Below are positions 1 through 8,418 of a stretch of DNA of 64,000 nucleotides, one piece after another. Made by a program: the position numbers and the translations under genes. How positions within the stretch are numbered: position 1 is the first letter of the stretch; each line of letters starts with the position of its first letter. This DNA comes from Lysinibacillus parviboronicapiens (lineage in GTDB: Bacteria; Bacillota; Bacilli; Bacillales_A; Planococcaceae), in contig NZ_PYWI01000001.1 in assembly GCF_003049575.1 (NCBI RefSeq), forward strand, positions 124,001 through 188,000, written 5' to 3'. The notes beneath the pieces were generated by a model. The model did not search any database. It had not been told where the DNA came from and saw only the letters and a list, made by a program, of their open reading frames with translations.

Positions 1-829
1 GACCAGGACCTGCCGATGCAGTGAATGCTCGAACACCACCAAAGTTTGAACCAATGGCCATCGTAGCTGCTGCGATTTCATCCTCCGTTTGGATAACCGC
101 ACCACCGAATTTCGGTAATTTTTTTATGAGGTATTCCATAATTTCTGAAGCTGGTGTAATTGGGTATGCCGCCATAAAGCGTGTCCCAGCTGCAAGTGCA
201 CCTAGAGCTACTGCATCATTCCCAATCATGAACATACGGCGTTTGCCATCAGCAGGGGCTAATGCCCACTCACCAACGCGATCCCCTATTAGCTCATTCA
301 TCATTTCATGGCCGCGTGCAATAGCTTCCATGTTTTTTTGCACAACTTCTTCACCTTTTTTGCCAAAAATATCATCCACAACATTTTGGAAAACAGCATC
401 CTCTAAGTTAAGAAGTGAAGCTGTAGCTCCGATGGCTACCATGTTTTTCATTAACGTTGTACCTAGTTCTGCCGCCACTTCTGTGAAAGGTACGGCAAAT
501 AATGGCGCCTTTGAGTCTTCCGGCTTTACTGGTTCAAATTTAGCATCAGCTAAAATTACACCTTTTTCTGTTAACTCTTTATAATTGACGTCGATTGTTT
601 CTTGGTCAAATGCCACTAGTATATCTAAATCATCCGCAATTGAACGTACTTCTGTTGGACGAACTGTAATTTTATTATTCGTATGGCCACCTTTTATTCG
701 AGAAGAGAAGTGACGATAACCGTATAGGAAATACCCTAAACGATTCATTGCCATTGAGAAAATTTCGCCTGTACTCTCAATCCCTTCACCTTGTTGCCCA
801 CCGACTTTCCATGAAAGCTGATGTAACAT
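1..829 (-). CDS. korA: 2-oxoacid:ferredoxin oxidoreductase, alpha subunit (fused gamma-alpha), C-terminus outside window
   Basis: Seen: an open minus-strand frame runs from an ATG at 829 to the window edge, about 276 codons. An AAGGAG ribosome site lies 8 nt before the ATG. The N-terminus (MLHQLSWKVGGQQGEGIES, then SSRIKGGHTNN) is the gamma domain of the pyruvate/2-oxoglutarate ferredoxin oxidoreductase family. It is followed by the pyrimidine-binding alpha domain with AAYPITPASEIMEYL and the FGGVRAFTASAGPG stretch at the edge. Known for the family: with a TPP-binding beta subunit it performs CoA-dependent oxidative decarboxylation of a 2-oxoacid, reducing ferredoxin, in the cytoplasm. The beta gene would be expected next, beyond position 1. 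Substrate (2-oxoglutarate or another 2-oxoacid) cannot be decided here. The partial state is a window-edge effect. Confidence 0.9.
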   Translation of the reverse strand, partial: MLHQLSWKVGGQQGEGIESTGEIFSMAMNRLGYFLYGYRHFSSRIKGGHTNNKITVRPTEVRSIADDLDILVAFDQETIDVNYKELTEKGVILADAKFEPVKPEDSKAPLFAVPFTEVAAELGTTLMKNMVAIGATASLLNLEDAVFQNVVDDIFGKKGEEVVQKNMEAIARGHEMMNELIGDRVGEWALAPADGKRRMFMIGNDAVALGALAAGTRFMAAYPITPASEIMEYLIKKLPKFGGAVIQTEDEIAAATMAIGSNFGGVRAFTASAGPG

Positions 830-1106
830 GTCAACAACTCCTTAAATCCAATGTGTACTATTATTTTTTCCTTCATAAGTTTAACACGAAGACACGGTCT
901 GCACTATTGTTATTCCACGATTTAACCGAAATTCAGACCTTTGACCGAAAATGCCGTTCAAAAAGTTGTAATTTTCAGACCCATTGAATATAAAAAAATA
1001 ACTTACTAAAATGCAATCAAGTATAGAATCCTCATTTGTTAGCAATGTTATGTATAAAAGTTACGCTTTCTTTGTACTATCAAGTTTGGCTTGCGGGTTT
1101 TTTTGG

Positions 1107-1169
1107 TTGACCTGAGCGTTGCTCTCACTTACCCGAGCGCTTCTACTGCTGACCTGAGCACGACGATTC
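1107..1169 (+). repeat. Three-unit degenerate 21-bp tandem repeat
   Basis: Cores CCTGAGCG, CCCGAGCG and CCTGAGCA start at 1111, 1132 and 1153, exactly 21 bp apart, each preceded by TGA or TTA/C and followed by a pyrimidine-rich stretch. The same unit recurs, inverted, six or seven times at 35172-35320. All frames contain stops, so it is not a coding repeat. Function unknown. Confidence 0.7.
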
Positions 1170-1216
1170 AAAACGATATGAGACACAGCATATAATTGAA
1201 TGCACGCCACAACAAA

Positions 1217-1251
1217 AAATGCCTCACACTATAACTAAGTGCAAGGCATTT
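1217..1251. terminator. Terminator-like hairpin with A-run on one side and T-run on the other
   Basis: AAATGCCT and AGGCATTT arms enclose a partly paired CAC/GTG segment. A-rich sequence lies to the left and a T-run after position 1256 to the right, so it could stop transcription in both directions. It lies downstream of the spoVS terminator. Confidence 0.4.
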
Positions 1252-1443
1252 CTGTTGTTTTTTATCGGGAACTAGCGAAGGCTTCATCTCCCACTTTCTT
1301 TGAGAGAACAAACAGCGTTAGTGCCTGATCGGTTCAAGTCAACAGGAAGTTCATTACTTATGCTCTGTAATTATTGCTGTTGCTGCGTTGACGCACAAAT
1401 AAATTGCCATAGGAAGTGGCGTTCTTGTCATAAATTCCTAAAT

Positions 1444-1475
1444 AATCGGTGGGGAATAAAAATCCCCCACCGATT
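1444..1475 (-). terminator. Probable spoVS terminator
   Basis: Perfect 11-bp inverted repeat AATCGGTGGGG/CCCCACCGATT with a 10-nt loop, 15 nt past the spoVS stop. The T-tract on the minus strand is short and interrupted. Confidence 0.6.
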
Positions 1476-1489
1476 AAAGGTTCACTTTA

Positions 1490-1756
1490 TTATCGAACAC
1501 GTTTTTCTACTAGCAATTTTAAAGCTGTACGTTCCTCACCAGCAATTAAAATATCGGCAAACGCCGGCGCGCAAATTAAATCTGTGCCACTTGGCGCTAC
1601 AAATCCGCGTGCAATGGCCACTGCTTTCACGGCTTGGTTAAGTGCCCCCGCCCCAACTGCCTGCATTTCTGCTTGCCCTTTTTCTCTTATTACCGCGACT
1701 AATGCACCTGCAACTGAATTTGGATTAGAGCGTGACGATACTTTTAATGAATCCAC
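1490..1756 (-). CDS. spoVS: Stage V sporulation protein S
   Basis: Small Alba-like protein of 88 aa (the family is usually 86 aa) with the highly conserved SNPNSVAGALVAV, QAVGAGALNQAVKAVAIARG and SGTDLICAPAF segments. Known from B. subtilis: SpoVS acts early in development and affects septation, spore coat assembly and core dehydration. The start is GTG at 1756, supported by GGGGAGGA 6 nt upstream. It follows ymdB as in B. subtilis, separated by a terminator and a 585-bp spacer, so it is probably transcribed from its own promoter. Its hairpin terminator is at 1444-1475. The next gene here is korA, where B. subtilis has tdh/kbl. Confidence 0.96.
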   Translation of the reverse strand: MDSLKVSSRSNPNSVAGALVAVIREKGQAEMQAVGAGALNQAVKAVAIARGFVAPSGTDLICAPAFADILIAGEERTALKLLVEKRVR

Positions 1757-2120
1757 AATTATTCCTCCCCGTTTCGCGAATAGTGTTTACGCTCAACAAC
1801 TCATGTCCCCCTTTTCGGTCCTCAAGTTATTGTCCGTAGGTCATTTTATGCTCGCAATAACGAAAATAGACTATTTTCAATTCCGATATATTGCAAACCA
1901 CTCAAATACATGAAATTTTATCATGCTCATCCTATAATTCCTATGATGTAAAAGTGCATTTCCCCTGACTTCTACCAAGCGTTTATTTAAGGCATTATTG
2001 CCTTTTCCGATGATTCTTAGTTGTCGTATATTGAGCCATTAATGGACAATTTGCGCATGGAGTGTAGTGGATTTATACTGTCTTCTACCTTCTTCCGTTG
2101 CGTTGAATAGGATACATTAG

Positions 2121-2237
2121 TTGATTGGAGCACAGGCGGCGAGTTCTGCGAAAAATAGTTTGAGCACAAGGCCCCGCAGAAGCGGAGCGACGAGAAGACT
2201 GAAGCCATGCCCCGCCTGCCGTAGCGGACATTAATGG
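2121..2237. repeat. GC-rich palindromic intergenic repeat of Bacillaceae type
   Basis: The run TTGATTGGAGC, CAGGCGGCGAG, CCCCGCAGAAGCGGAGCGA, CGAGAAGACTGAAGCC, CCCGCCTG, GTAGCGGA matches a repeat I remember as frequent between genes of Bacillus and Lysinibacillus. Outer arms CAGGCGG (2133-2139) and CCGCCTG (2212-2218) pair, suggesting a long folded RNA or DNA hairpin. Family identity is from memory, not from a search. Confidence 0.6.
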
Positions 2238-2270
2238 TTTCATATGGATACTGCAAATTTCAAAGAAAAA

Positions 2271-2312
2271 AGATTGTAAACAAACTCATTTTTTTGAGTT
2301 TGTCTACAATCT
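2271..2312 (-). terminator. ymdB rho-independent terminator
   Basis: 18-nt arms starting AGATTGTA and ending ACAATCT pair with a single mismatch around a T-rich loop. On the minus strand the stem is followed by TTTTTTCTTTG. It lies 30 nt after the ymdB stop codon. Confidence 0.9.
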
Positions 2313-2341
2313 ATCTTGTTCTTCACCAGTAGTTGTGCACA

Positions 2342-3139
2342 TTATCCTTGGAACGGATAATCTTCATTTATATAAATTCTTTCGCAGTGCACAGCTTTTC
2401 CTGTTTTGTCATCAATTTCAACATAAAAGCCACTTAATACATCACGCCCTTTTTTCGGCACTTCAAAGCGAGATGGCATATTTGTCTGGAATTTGTAAAT
2501 AACACTGTCCTTCGTCATCCCTAGAATTTCATCATAGGGTCCAGTCATCCCGACGTCAGTAATATAGGCTGTCCCATTTGGATAAATGCGTGCATCTGCA
2601 GTCTGTACATGTGTATGTGTGCCAACGACCGCTGACGCCTTACCATCTAAATGCCAACCAAGTGCAATTTTTTCACTTGTCGCTTCCGCATGGAAATCCA
2701 CAAATACAAGCGGTGACGTCTTACGCGCTTCTTCAATCAAGTCATCCGCCATGGCAAATGGATCCTCATGTGGCGGTAAAAATACTCGACCATGTAAATT
2801 AATAACCGATAATGTGACACCATTTTTTGAAATTTGCACCATTCCCTTACCTGGTGCCTCACTTGAAAAATTCGCTGGACGAATTAAATAATCCGCGTCA
2901 TCAATAAAATCAAAAATATCCTTGTTGTCCCAAGTATGGTTGCCCATTGTAATGACATCTACACCCATCTGTAAAAGGTCATTATAAATACTACGTGTAA
3001 TCCCGCGACCTGCTGCTGCATTTTCGCCATTCGCAATGATAACGTCTAGGTTAAATTTTTTCTTTAAACGTGGCAAATATTTTTCTACTGCATCACGACC
3101 GATTGAGCCGACAATGTCTCCAATAAATAGTACTTTCAT
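2342..3139 (-). CDS. ymdB: Cyclic-nucleotide phosphodiesterase YmdB
   Basis: 265-aa metallophosphoesterase of the YmdB/TIGR00282 type, the usual family length. Metal-binding motifs appear in order: GDIVGSIGRD (7-16), NGENAAAGRG (37-46), MGNHTWDN (65-72), DFHAEATSEK (148-157) and GTHTHVQTAD (173-182). Known: B. subtilis YmdB hydrolyses 2',3'- and 3',5'-cyclic nucleotides and is needed for biofilm formation and nanotube/motility switching. In B. subtilis it directly follows rny. Here a 9.8-kb exopolysaccharide locus separates the two. A terminator follows at 2271-2312. The ATG at 3139 has only a weak GAGTGG ribosome site. Confidence 0.95.
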   Translation of the reverse strand: MKVLFIGDIVGSIGRDAVEKYLPRLKKKFNLDVIIANGENAAAGRGITRSIYNDLLQMGVDVITMGNHTWDNKDIFDFIDDADYLIRPANFSSEAPGKGMVQISKNGVTLSVINLHGRVFLPPHEDPFAMADDLIEEARKTSPLVFVDFHAEATSEKIALGWHLDGKASAVVGTHTHVQTADARIYPNGTAYITDVGMTGPYDEILGMTKDSVIYKFQTNMPSRFEVPKKGRDVLSGFYVEIDDKTGKAVHCERIYINEDYPFQG

Positions 3140-3212
3140 TTTGCAAAACCACTCTTTCTATAAATAACAATCTTTAGTTTACCATTTTTTCTTTGCCAAT
3201 CGCAAAATAAAA

Positions 3213-3233
3213 CGTAAACCATGTCCGTTTACG
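3213..3233 (-). terminator. Terminator of the exopolysaccharide operon
   Basis: CGTAAAC (3213-3219) and GTTTACG (3227-3233) form a 7-bp stem with a 7-nt loop. The minus strand continues TTTTATTTTG. It lies 50 nt after the stop of the last operon gene and before ymdB. Confidence 0.75.
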
Positions 3234-3283
3234 CTTTACTAGTCTGACGATAGCTATTCGTTCGAGCAATCCACCTTTAACAA

Positions 3284-4405
3284 TCATTCAACAGTTGTAT
3301 CATGACCGATGACCGAATGTGTTACGTTGTTTGCACTTTGTTTTTCATGAAGATGTACCTGCCCTACCAAGTAAGCACCGAATTTCCATTTGTTCAATAT
3401 AGATGTCACATAAATAGCGCAGATTGTACTAACAAAAAATGATAAGAATACGACAAAAAAAATACTCAATTTTTCTTCGTAGTTCACTAAAAAATTTTTC
3501 ACCATAATATTGAATAGTGGGTGTAACAAATAGATTCCAAAGGAATAGCGACTAATGAAAATGATAAAACTTGGCATTCTCTGTATTTTGCTCGCAATAA
3601 AAAATAATAAGAATGCAACGCTCAATGTATACAGGACGACATCTATTCTCTTTGAGTGAATTTCAGTAATTAAGCCCAAAACTTGGATCGCTAGTAAACC
3701 ACTTAATGTGAAAAGAAATACAACAAATAGTTGATAACGAAAACGGTGTAACAAAGATAGAAAAATCTCATAATTCCTTCCGCAATAGTAGGCGGTTACA
3801 AAATAAGCTATCCATGCAGGAAAAGGCATCTTATTTAAAACGCTCCACTCCAGTTCTACATATGGCAGGTAATAAAAATACTCGTATGGATCTAAAAAAT
3901 TAAAAAAGGCTAAATAACCGAAATTAATAATAAATGCGGTAATGATGACTTGATAGGCGGGATATTTCGGTGCAATATATTTTACGAACAGGGGATGTAA
4001 AAAATAAAACTGAAAAATGATGATGATAAAATAGCCATGAAAATTACCTTCGAATAAATTTAATATAACCTTTTTTTCAAATTCACCGCTATTCGTGCCA
4101 ATCGAATGAAGAGCTGCATCTAGCACACCTATAAATAGAAATGGGATAAAAATATACTTAAAACGTTTCACATAAAATTTTTTGGGCAATTGATTTGGAT
4201 AGGAATAGGCAATCACGAACTCTGAGATAAAAATAAAGAGTGGTGTTCCAAACATTAACGCTAATTGAATAGACGTCAGCACTACTAATAATGGATTTTC
4301 CACTATGTCATACATATCTAACGCTAAAGTAACTCCGTGCATTAACACAATTCCCAAGCAGGCAATAAATCTTAGTAAAAATATTTCTTTCACAACTGGC
4401 TTCAT
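3284..4405 (-). CDS. Membrane acyltransferase of the acyltransferase-3 (OafA-like) family
   Basis: About 373 aa, hydrophobic throughout, with roughly ten predicted membrane segments. The N-terminus EIFLLRFIACLGIVLMHG carries the family's conserved Arg and His of the first membrane segment, and the PLFIFISEFVIAYSY segment also fits acyltransferase 3 (PF01757). Known for the family: transfer of acetyl, succinyl or similar groups from CoA donors to surface sugars. The ATG at 4405 is preferred over a GTG three codons upstream because AGGTGG is correctly spaced before it. It is the last gene of the exopolysaccharide operon, so it most likely decorates that polymer. The acyl group cannot be inferred. 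Confidence 0.82.
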   Translation of the reverse strand: MKPVVKEIFLLRFIACLGIVLMHGVTLALDMYDIVENPLLVVLTSIQLALMFGTPLFIFISEFVIAYSYPNQLPKKFYVKRFKYIFIPFLFIGVLDAALHSIGTNSGEFEKKVILNLFEGNFHGYFIIIIFQFYFLHPLFVKYIAPKYPAYQVIITAFIINFGYLAFFNFLDPYEYFYYLPYVELEWSVLNKMPFPAWIAYFVTAYYCGRNYEIFLSLLHRFRYQLFVVFLFTLSGLLAIQVLGLITEIHSKRIDVVLYTLSVAFLLFFIASKIQRMPSFIIFISRYSFGIYLLHPLFNIMVKNFLVNYEEKLSIFFVVFLSFFVSTICAIYVTSILNKWKFGAYLVGQVHLHEKQSANNVTHSVIGHDTTVE

Positions 4406-4477
4406 TTTTCCCACCTGCCATTTCTAAGCAATCGCTTTTAGCTTAAAGATCATACTTACACATATAGGAAAAACTTT

Positions 4478-5986
4478 TTAGGTGTTGGTAATTGTACGTT
4501 TCACATGGTCCCAAATAGCTCGCATCATTTTAGGTTCAAGAAAAAAGTTCCCTAAAAGAACGATCGTAATGGTCCATAAGGAAACACATATAGCTGCTAT
4601 CAACCAAGTACCGGCACCTGTAATATGGAGTTCAATGAAAAATGCAAATGGCGAGGCTGCGATGAATGCTAAAATTATATTGCGCGTTATTTTTTTAACA
4701 GTATGCAACGCTGAATTTTTTAAAATTTCTTTTGACGTATACAGAATTAAATCACAAGTTCGATAGGCATATGAACACAGCCCACCTATTAATACCCCCT
4801 CTACGCCCAAAAACTGTACAAAAATAATAGATGACACAAGGTTAATGACCGCTTCAATAATGGCACGGTTTTTCGTCTCTCTAAAATGGCCAGCAGCGTT
4901 TATTAAGGTATTAGAAGGAATGCGAATCGTATTCGCAACACCTACAATAACAAATAGCATCGCTAACCACGGTCGTATATAATTGACATCCTCAACACCC
5001 GCTGTATAAATAGTCATAAACGGTAAAATTAAAATGGCAGTACATGTATAACAGAAAGCAACAGCTGCATAAAAAACGGTCTCAAATTGTTGAAAATATT
5101 TATGAAGTTCGTCCCTATCCTCTTTTACAAGAATGTCCCCAAATGCTGCTAACATCGCCCCTGAAAAAGCTGAAACAAATAAAGTGACAGCATTAAACAC
5201 CAGATTGTACACCGTAAATACACTTACCTCAGCAAGCCCCAGAAAAATAGTAATTAAAATAAACGGAGTGTTAAAGACAACTAACGAAGCGATTTGATGA
5301 ATTAAAGCATCCCATTTCGCTTTAATTGCTTGTGTATCTGGCTTTACACTTATATTAAAATAGCAATATTTTATTTTGACATAACGTCTTAAAAACACAA
5401 TATCCAGTAATAACAAAACACTTGACCAAGCAATAACAACAACGATGGAGAAACCCAGAGTTATAAAAGTTATTGCCAGGATTGTACTTGCAATAAGTAA
5501 GATTGCTTGAATCCGAAAAATAACATAACTTTTTTGATCCGCTGTCAAAAGGACTAAATATTTCCCTATAAAAAAATACTCCCACATACCGCTTATCCCA
5601 AGAATAAGGACTAGATATAAGGCCGTACGTGGATTCACCTCGTCGCCCACCACTAACGGATAGAAGATAGCTAACAATGCGACTAACATAGTGAAAATAA
5701 TGCCTGACCGTCTATAAAAATGATTTGTAGCTGATAGGATACCATTTATCTGCTCTTTATCCCTCAAGGACAAGGGCTTATAAAGCGCCGCGATTGACGC
5801 ATTTCCTACCCCCGCTTCGATAATTTTTAAATAGCTTAAAAATTGCTTAATGGATGAAATAAGCCCATTTGAAGCGGAACCATACGTCGTCATAAATAAT
5901 CGAGGTAAAATAAAATTAATGGCTGCCGTAACAATTTGAAGCATGATATTCGACATTAAATTCATTATCACTTTTTTTGTTCTCAT
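4478..5986 (-). CDS. Polysaccharide repeat-unit flippase (Wzx-like, MOP superfamily)
   Basis: About 502 aa with 12-14 hydrophobic segments. The N-terminus, a charged MRTKK followed by NLMSNIMLQIVTAAINFILPRLFM, is typical of Wzx-type exporters. Known role: flipping undecaprenyl-linked repeat units from the inner to the outer face of the membrane before Wzy polymerisation. The ATG at 5986 was chosen: it follows the stop of the upstream glycosyltransferase by 13 nt and has AGGGG upstream. A longer frame would begin inside that gene. With the Wzy, Wzz and glycosyltransferase genes it makes a complete Wzx/Wzy-dependent pathway. Confidence 0.88.
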   Translation of the reverse strand: MRTKKVIMNLMSNIMLQIVTAAINFILPRLFMTTYGSASNGLISSIKQFLSYLKIIEAGVGNASIAALYKPLSLRDKEQINGILSATNHFYRRSGIIFTMLVALLAIFYPLVVGDEVNPRTALYLVLILGISGMWEYFFIGKYLVLLTADQKSYVIFRIQAILLIASTILAITFITLGFSIVVVIAWSSVLLLLDIVFLRRYVKIKYCYFNISVKPDTQAIKAKWDALIHQIASLVVFNTPFILITIFLGLAEVSVFTVYNLVFNAVTLFVSAFSGAMLAAFGDILVKEDRDELHKYFQQFETVFYAAVAFCYTCTAILILPFMTIYTAGVEDVNYIRPWLAMLFVIVGVANTIRIPSNTLINAAGHFRETKNRAIIEAVINLVSSIIFVQFLGVEGVLIGGLCSYAYRTCDLILYTSKEILKNSALHTVKKITRNIILAFIAASPFAFFIELHITGAGTWLIAAICVSLWTITIVLLGNFFLEPKMMRAIWDHVKRTITNT

Positions 5987-5999
5987 GTTGGCAAACCCC

Positions 6000-7082
6000 T
6001 TATCCTTTCGTAACAACAGGATTAAAATCCCTCATGTCACTGCTGAACCGATTCACCAAAACCAATACATAGAGTAATTGAATCTGTTGTTTCTTTAATA
6101 ACCTAATGTAAACCTTTGATTTAAGCGGCATTTCCTTTAGCTGAACAGCATGTAGTGCCTTATGGATATCCTCATGAGCTAATATTTTTTTGATAAGGGA
6201 TTTTTTCTTATGAAATCTCTTATGATTGTGCCGACTAAATTCATTTTGAACCGCTGCAATCGCTAAATACGTAAAATAATACTGTAATTGTTCGGTAAAA
6301 TTAGGAACCACATCTTCTGTTTTTCGTTTACAGTCATTCAATTGTTCACACAACACAAGTATTTTTTCAAAGAACTTGTCATCATATCGCGCTGTCATGG
6401 AAGAAGGGGTTTGGCGATAATGATAAAGATACTTATCTTGTAATATAAATATCCTGTTTGCCTCAAGTAAACAGGGATACGTACAAGCAACATCTTCCCC
6501 CAGACGAATTCTCTCATCTACTTCAAATTGAAATTTTTCTAACAGCTTTCTTTTAAATAATTTATTGGAGACCGAAGGAAATAATCCGAAACGAAAATAT
6601 TGGCCTGAATAGAGCATTACTGGATAAACCTCTTGCTTCATCCTATCTTTCCTGTAAAGGCCCGGCGCAACAAATTGCGTTCGTTTCACCTCTTGCTCTG
6701 AATAATTTTCAACAATATCACAAATTACAATATCTACGTCAAATTTACGTGCGGCATCACATAATGCACTGTACATATCAGCTTCAATCCAATCATCGCT
6801 ATCCACATAGCCAATATATTGCCCACAGGCAATTGTCAATCCCGCTTTCCGTGCGCTGACAAGTCCACCATTTTCTTGATGAATTACAATAATTCTCGCA
6901 TCACGCTCCGCATATTCCTCGCAAATTGTTGGACAGTTATCGGTCGAGCCATCATTTACTAGAATTAATTCAAAATCTACGAATTGCTGTTTTAAAATGC
7001 TCTCAATGCACTTTCTTAAGTAAGGCTCCACATTATAAATAGGCACAATAATACTTAAAAACGGCACCGCCTCATCTCCCAT
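6000..7082 (-). CDS. Family 2 glycosyltransferase
   Basis: 360 aa with a GT-A fold N-terminus: PFLSIIVPIYNVEPYLRKCI, LILVNDGSTDNCP, RKAGLTIACGQYIGYVDSDD, where DSDD (around 96-99) is the metal/nucleotide-sugar site. Known family role: transfer of a sugar from a nucleotide-sugar to the lipid-linked repeat unit at the cytoplasmic membrane face. It overlaps the wzy-like stop by 11 nt, implying translational coupling. A GTG five codons downstream (7067), preceded by GAGATGAGG, is an alternative start and would give MPFLSIIVP. Sugar specificity cannot be told. Confidence 0.9.
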   Translation of the reverse strand: MGDEAVPFLSIIVPIYNVEPYLRKCIESILKQQFVDFELILVNDGSTDNCPTICEEYAERDARIIVIHQENGGLVSARKAGLTIACGQYIGYVDSDDWIEADMYSALCDAARKFDVDIVICDIVENYSEQEVKRTQFVAPGLYRKDRMKQEVYPVMLYSGQYFRFGLFPSVSNKLFKRKLLEKFQFEVDERIRLGEDVACTYPCLLEANRIFILQDKYLYHYRQTPSSMTARYDDKFFEKILVLCEQLNDCKRKTEDVVPNFTEQLQYYFTYLAIAAVQNEFSRHNHKRFHKKKSLIKKILAHEDIHKALHAVQLKEMPLKSKVYIRLLKKQQIQLLYVLVLVNRFSSDMRDFNPVVTKG

Positions 7083-8418
7083 TCATACGGATTTCCTGAC
7101 TTTTATGCATCGTTAATGCAAACATGAGTAATAAAATATGATACGGAAAATAATCCATTACAAATGAATCAAGTCCAATATTCGCTATTAACATGATATA
7201 AAGGGGAATGGCGTTGACCGATAGTAATGGAAAGCCCGTCTTTTCTATAATGCCAACATTATTGTTCAGCACTTTATACAAACTTAAAAGGTATAGTAAA
7301 GCGAGTACTACTCCACATAAACCTAAATAATAGGGCGTCGATAAGTACATCGTATGGGCCATCTTCACTTTCGAGAAAGTTGTGCCAAAGCCTGCTCCTA
7401 ATATGAATATTTTCGTACTTTGTAAGATTTCACTGGCAAACATCCCCCAACTACTCACACGCCCAGTCGTAATAGCATCGGTGGAAATTCCTGCTCCAAA
7501 AAAGCGAATCCAATAAATCTCGAATAACTTCTCGTAAAAAAAAAACAGTGCTGTTCCACATATTACCACTATGAAAGAAGAAAACTTTATAGCTGTTTTT
7601 ACATTATTTTTAAAGAACACAATAAACGTCATCAAAATTAAGGCCATTAATGTGATGATAAACATTTTAGAATAAGTCAGTATGCCAAAGCCTGCTAGGA
7701 TAATAATCAAAACAATCGACTTTTTCTCCTTTTTCCCATTGACATTGAACAGTACTAATAAACAAGACATAGCTATTAAAATTTGCAGACTAAAATAATT
7801 AGGGTCTAAATCTAAACCAGTAAACCTAGTACTGATCATACTTAATGTCCTTACCGTATTCACAACTGTCATAGATTGAATAAAACTATCAATTGCTGGG
7901 ACGGAAAAGCTGACTAAACGAACTACTGCAGCTGCAAGTAAGCCGAGCACATAGATATACGTGTACCTTCTAAAGTATTCTTTATCATGAATGGCTTCGA
8001 CAGCAAAAAAGATGACACTATAGTTCAATACAAAGCCCAACACTTCAATAAGATTACCGCCGCTAAGTAGCGTTACAGCAACAGCATAAAATACAAAGAG
8101 AAAATAGGTTAACACTAGTCTTGTTGAAATACCCTCGTTTTGTAAAATAATCGTTAAAATACTTAACACAATATAGAAAACGCTTAGGACTACAAAAAGT
8201 GAATAGCTCGTTAAATCGAACTTAATGACATACACCCACGAGATAAAAAATAACAAATAGTCAATTCTATGCTGTTGCTTATCACAAAGCATAGCCATAG
8301 ACGTTAGAAGAAAAAAAATCCAAAGAAATAAATTGCTACCTGTGTACATTTTTAACACAACAAATATACTGGAAATAATACACATAAAAATACTGAAATA
8401 GTTATTTTTCAATATCAT
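7072..8418 (-). CDS. Polysaccharide polymerase (Wzy/O-antigen ligase-like membrane protein)
   Basis: 448 aa with about eleven or twelve hydrophobic segments and a longer central extracytoplasmic stretch containing the FGTTFSKVKMAHTMYLSTPYY region, as in Wzy/WaaL-type proteins. Sequence conservation in this family is low, so the call rests on topology and context: it lies between glycosyltransferases and upstream of a flippase. Known role of such proteins: polymerising undecaprenyl-linked repeat units outside the membrane. The start ATG at 8418 overlaps the upstream stop as ATGA. The C-terminus overlaps the next gene by 11 nt. Confidence 0.78.
   Translation of the reverse strand: MILKNNYFSIFMCIISSIFVVLKMYTGSNLFLWIFFLLTSMAMLCDKQQHRIDYLLFFISWVYVIKFDLTSYSLFVVLSVFYIVLSILTIILQNEGISTRLVLTYFLFVFYAVAVTLLSGGNLIEVLGFVLNYSVIFFAVEAIHDKEYFRRYTYIYVLGLLAAAVVRLVSFSVPAIDSFIQSMTVVNTVRTLSMISTRFTGLDLDPNYFSLQILIAMSCLLVLFNVNGKKEKKSIVLIIILAGFGILTYSKMFIITLMALILMTFIVFFKNNVKTAIKFSSFIVVICGTALFFFYEKLFEIYWIRFFGAGISTDAITTGRVSSWGMFASEILQSTKIFILGAGFGTTFSKVKMAHTMYLSTPYYLGLCGVVLALLYLLSLYKVLNNNVGIIEKTGFPLLSVNAIPLYIMLIANIGLDSFVMDYFPYHILLLMFALTMHKSQEIRMNGR

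Larger units (their letters stand above)
830..1489. other. Gene-free interval between spoVS and korA
   Basis: No credible gene is seen: short frames here lack ribosome sites and family features. It holds the korA leader, a three-unit 21-bp tandem repeat (1107-1169), an A/T-flanked hairpin (1217-1251) and the spoVS terminator hairpin (1444-1475). The promoter of korA is presumably between 850 and 1080, but no convincing -35/-10 pair was identified. Confidence 0.6.
1757..2341. other. Gene-free interval between ymdB and spoVS
   Basis: Contains the ymdB terminator (2271-2312), a GC-rich Bacillaceae-type intergenic repeat (2121-2237) and the upstream region of spoVS. The 79-codon minus-strand frame across 2017-2256 is made of repeat sequence and is not a gene. 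Confidence 0.6.

Noticed and set aside
21..584. 187-codon plus-strand frame
   Set aside because: Antisense shadow of the 2-oxoacid oxidoreductase gene. The minus-strand frame has the family motifs and ribosome site.
1300..1913. Two plus-strand frames of 113 and 154 codons
   Set aside because: They run over the spoVS terminator and the antisense of spoVS, lack ribosome sites and have no family features.
2017..2256. 79-codon minus-strand frame
   Set aside because: Consists of the Bacillaceae-type repeat sequence. No ribosome site.
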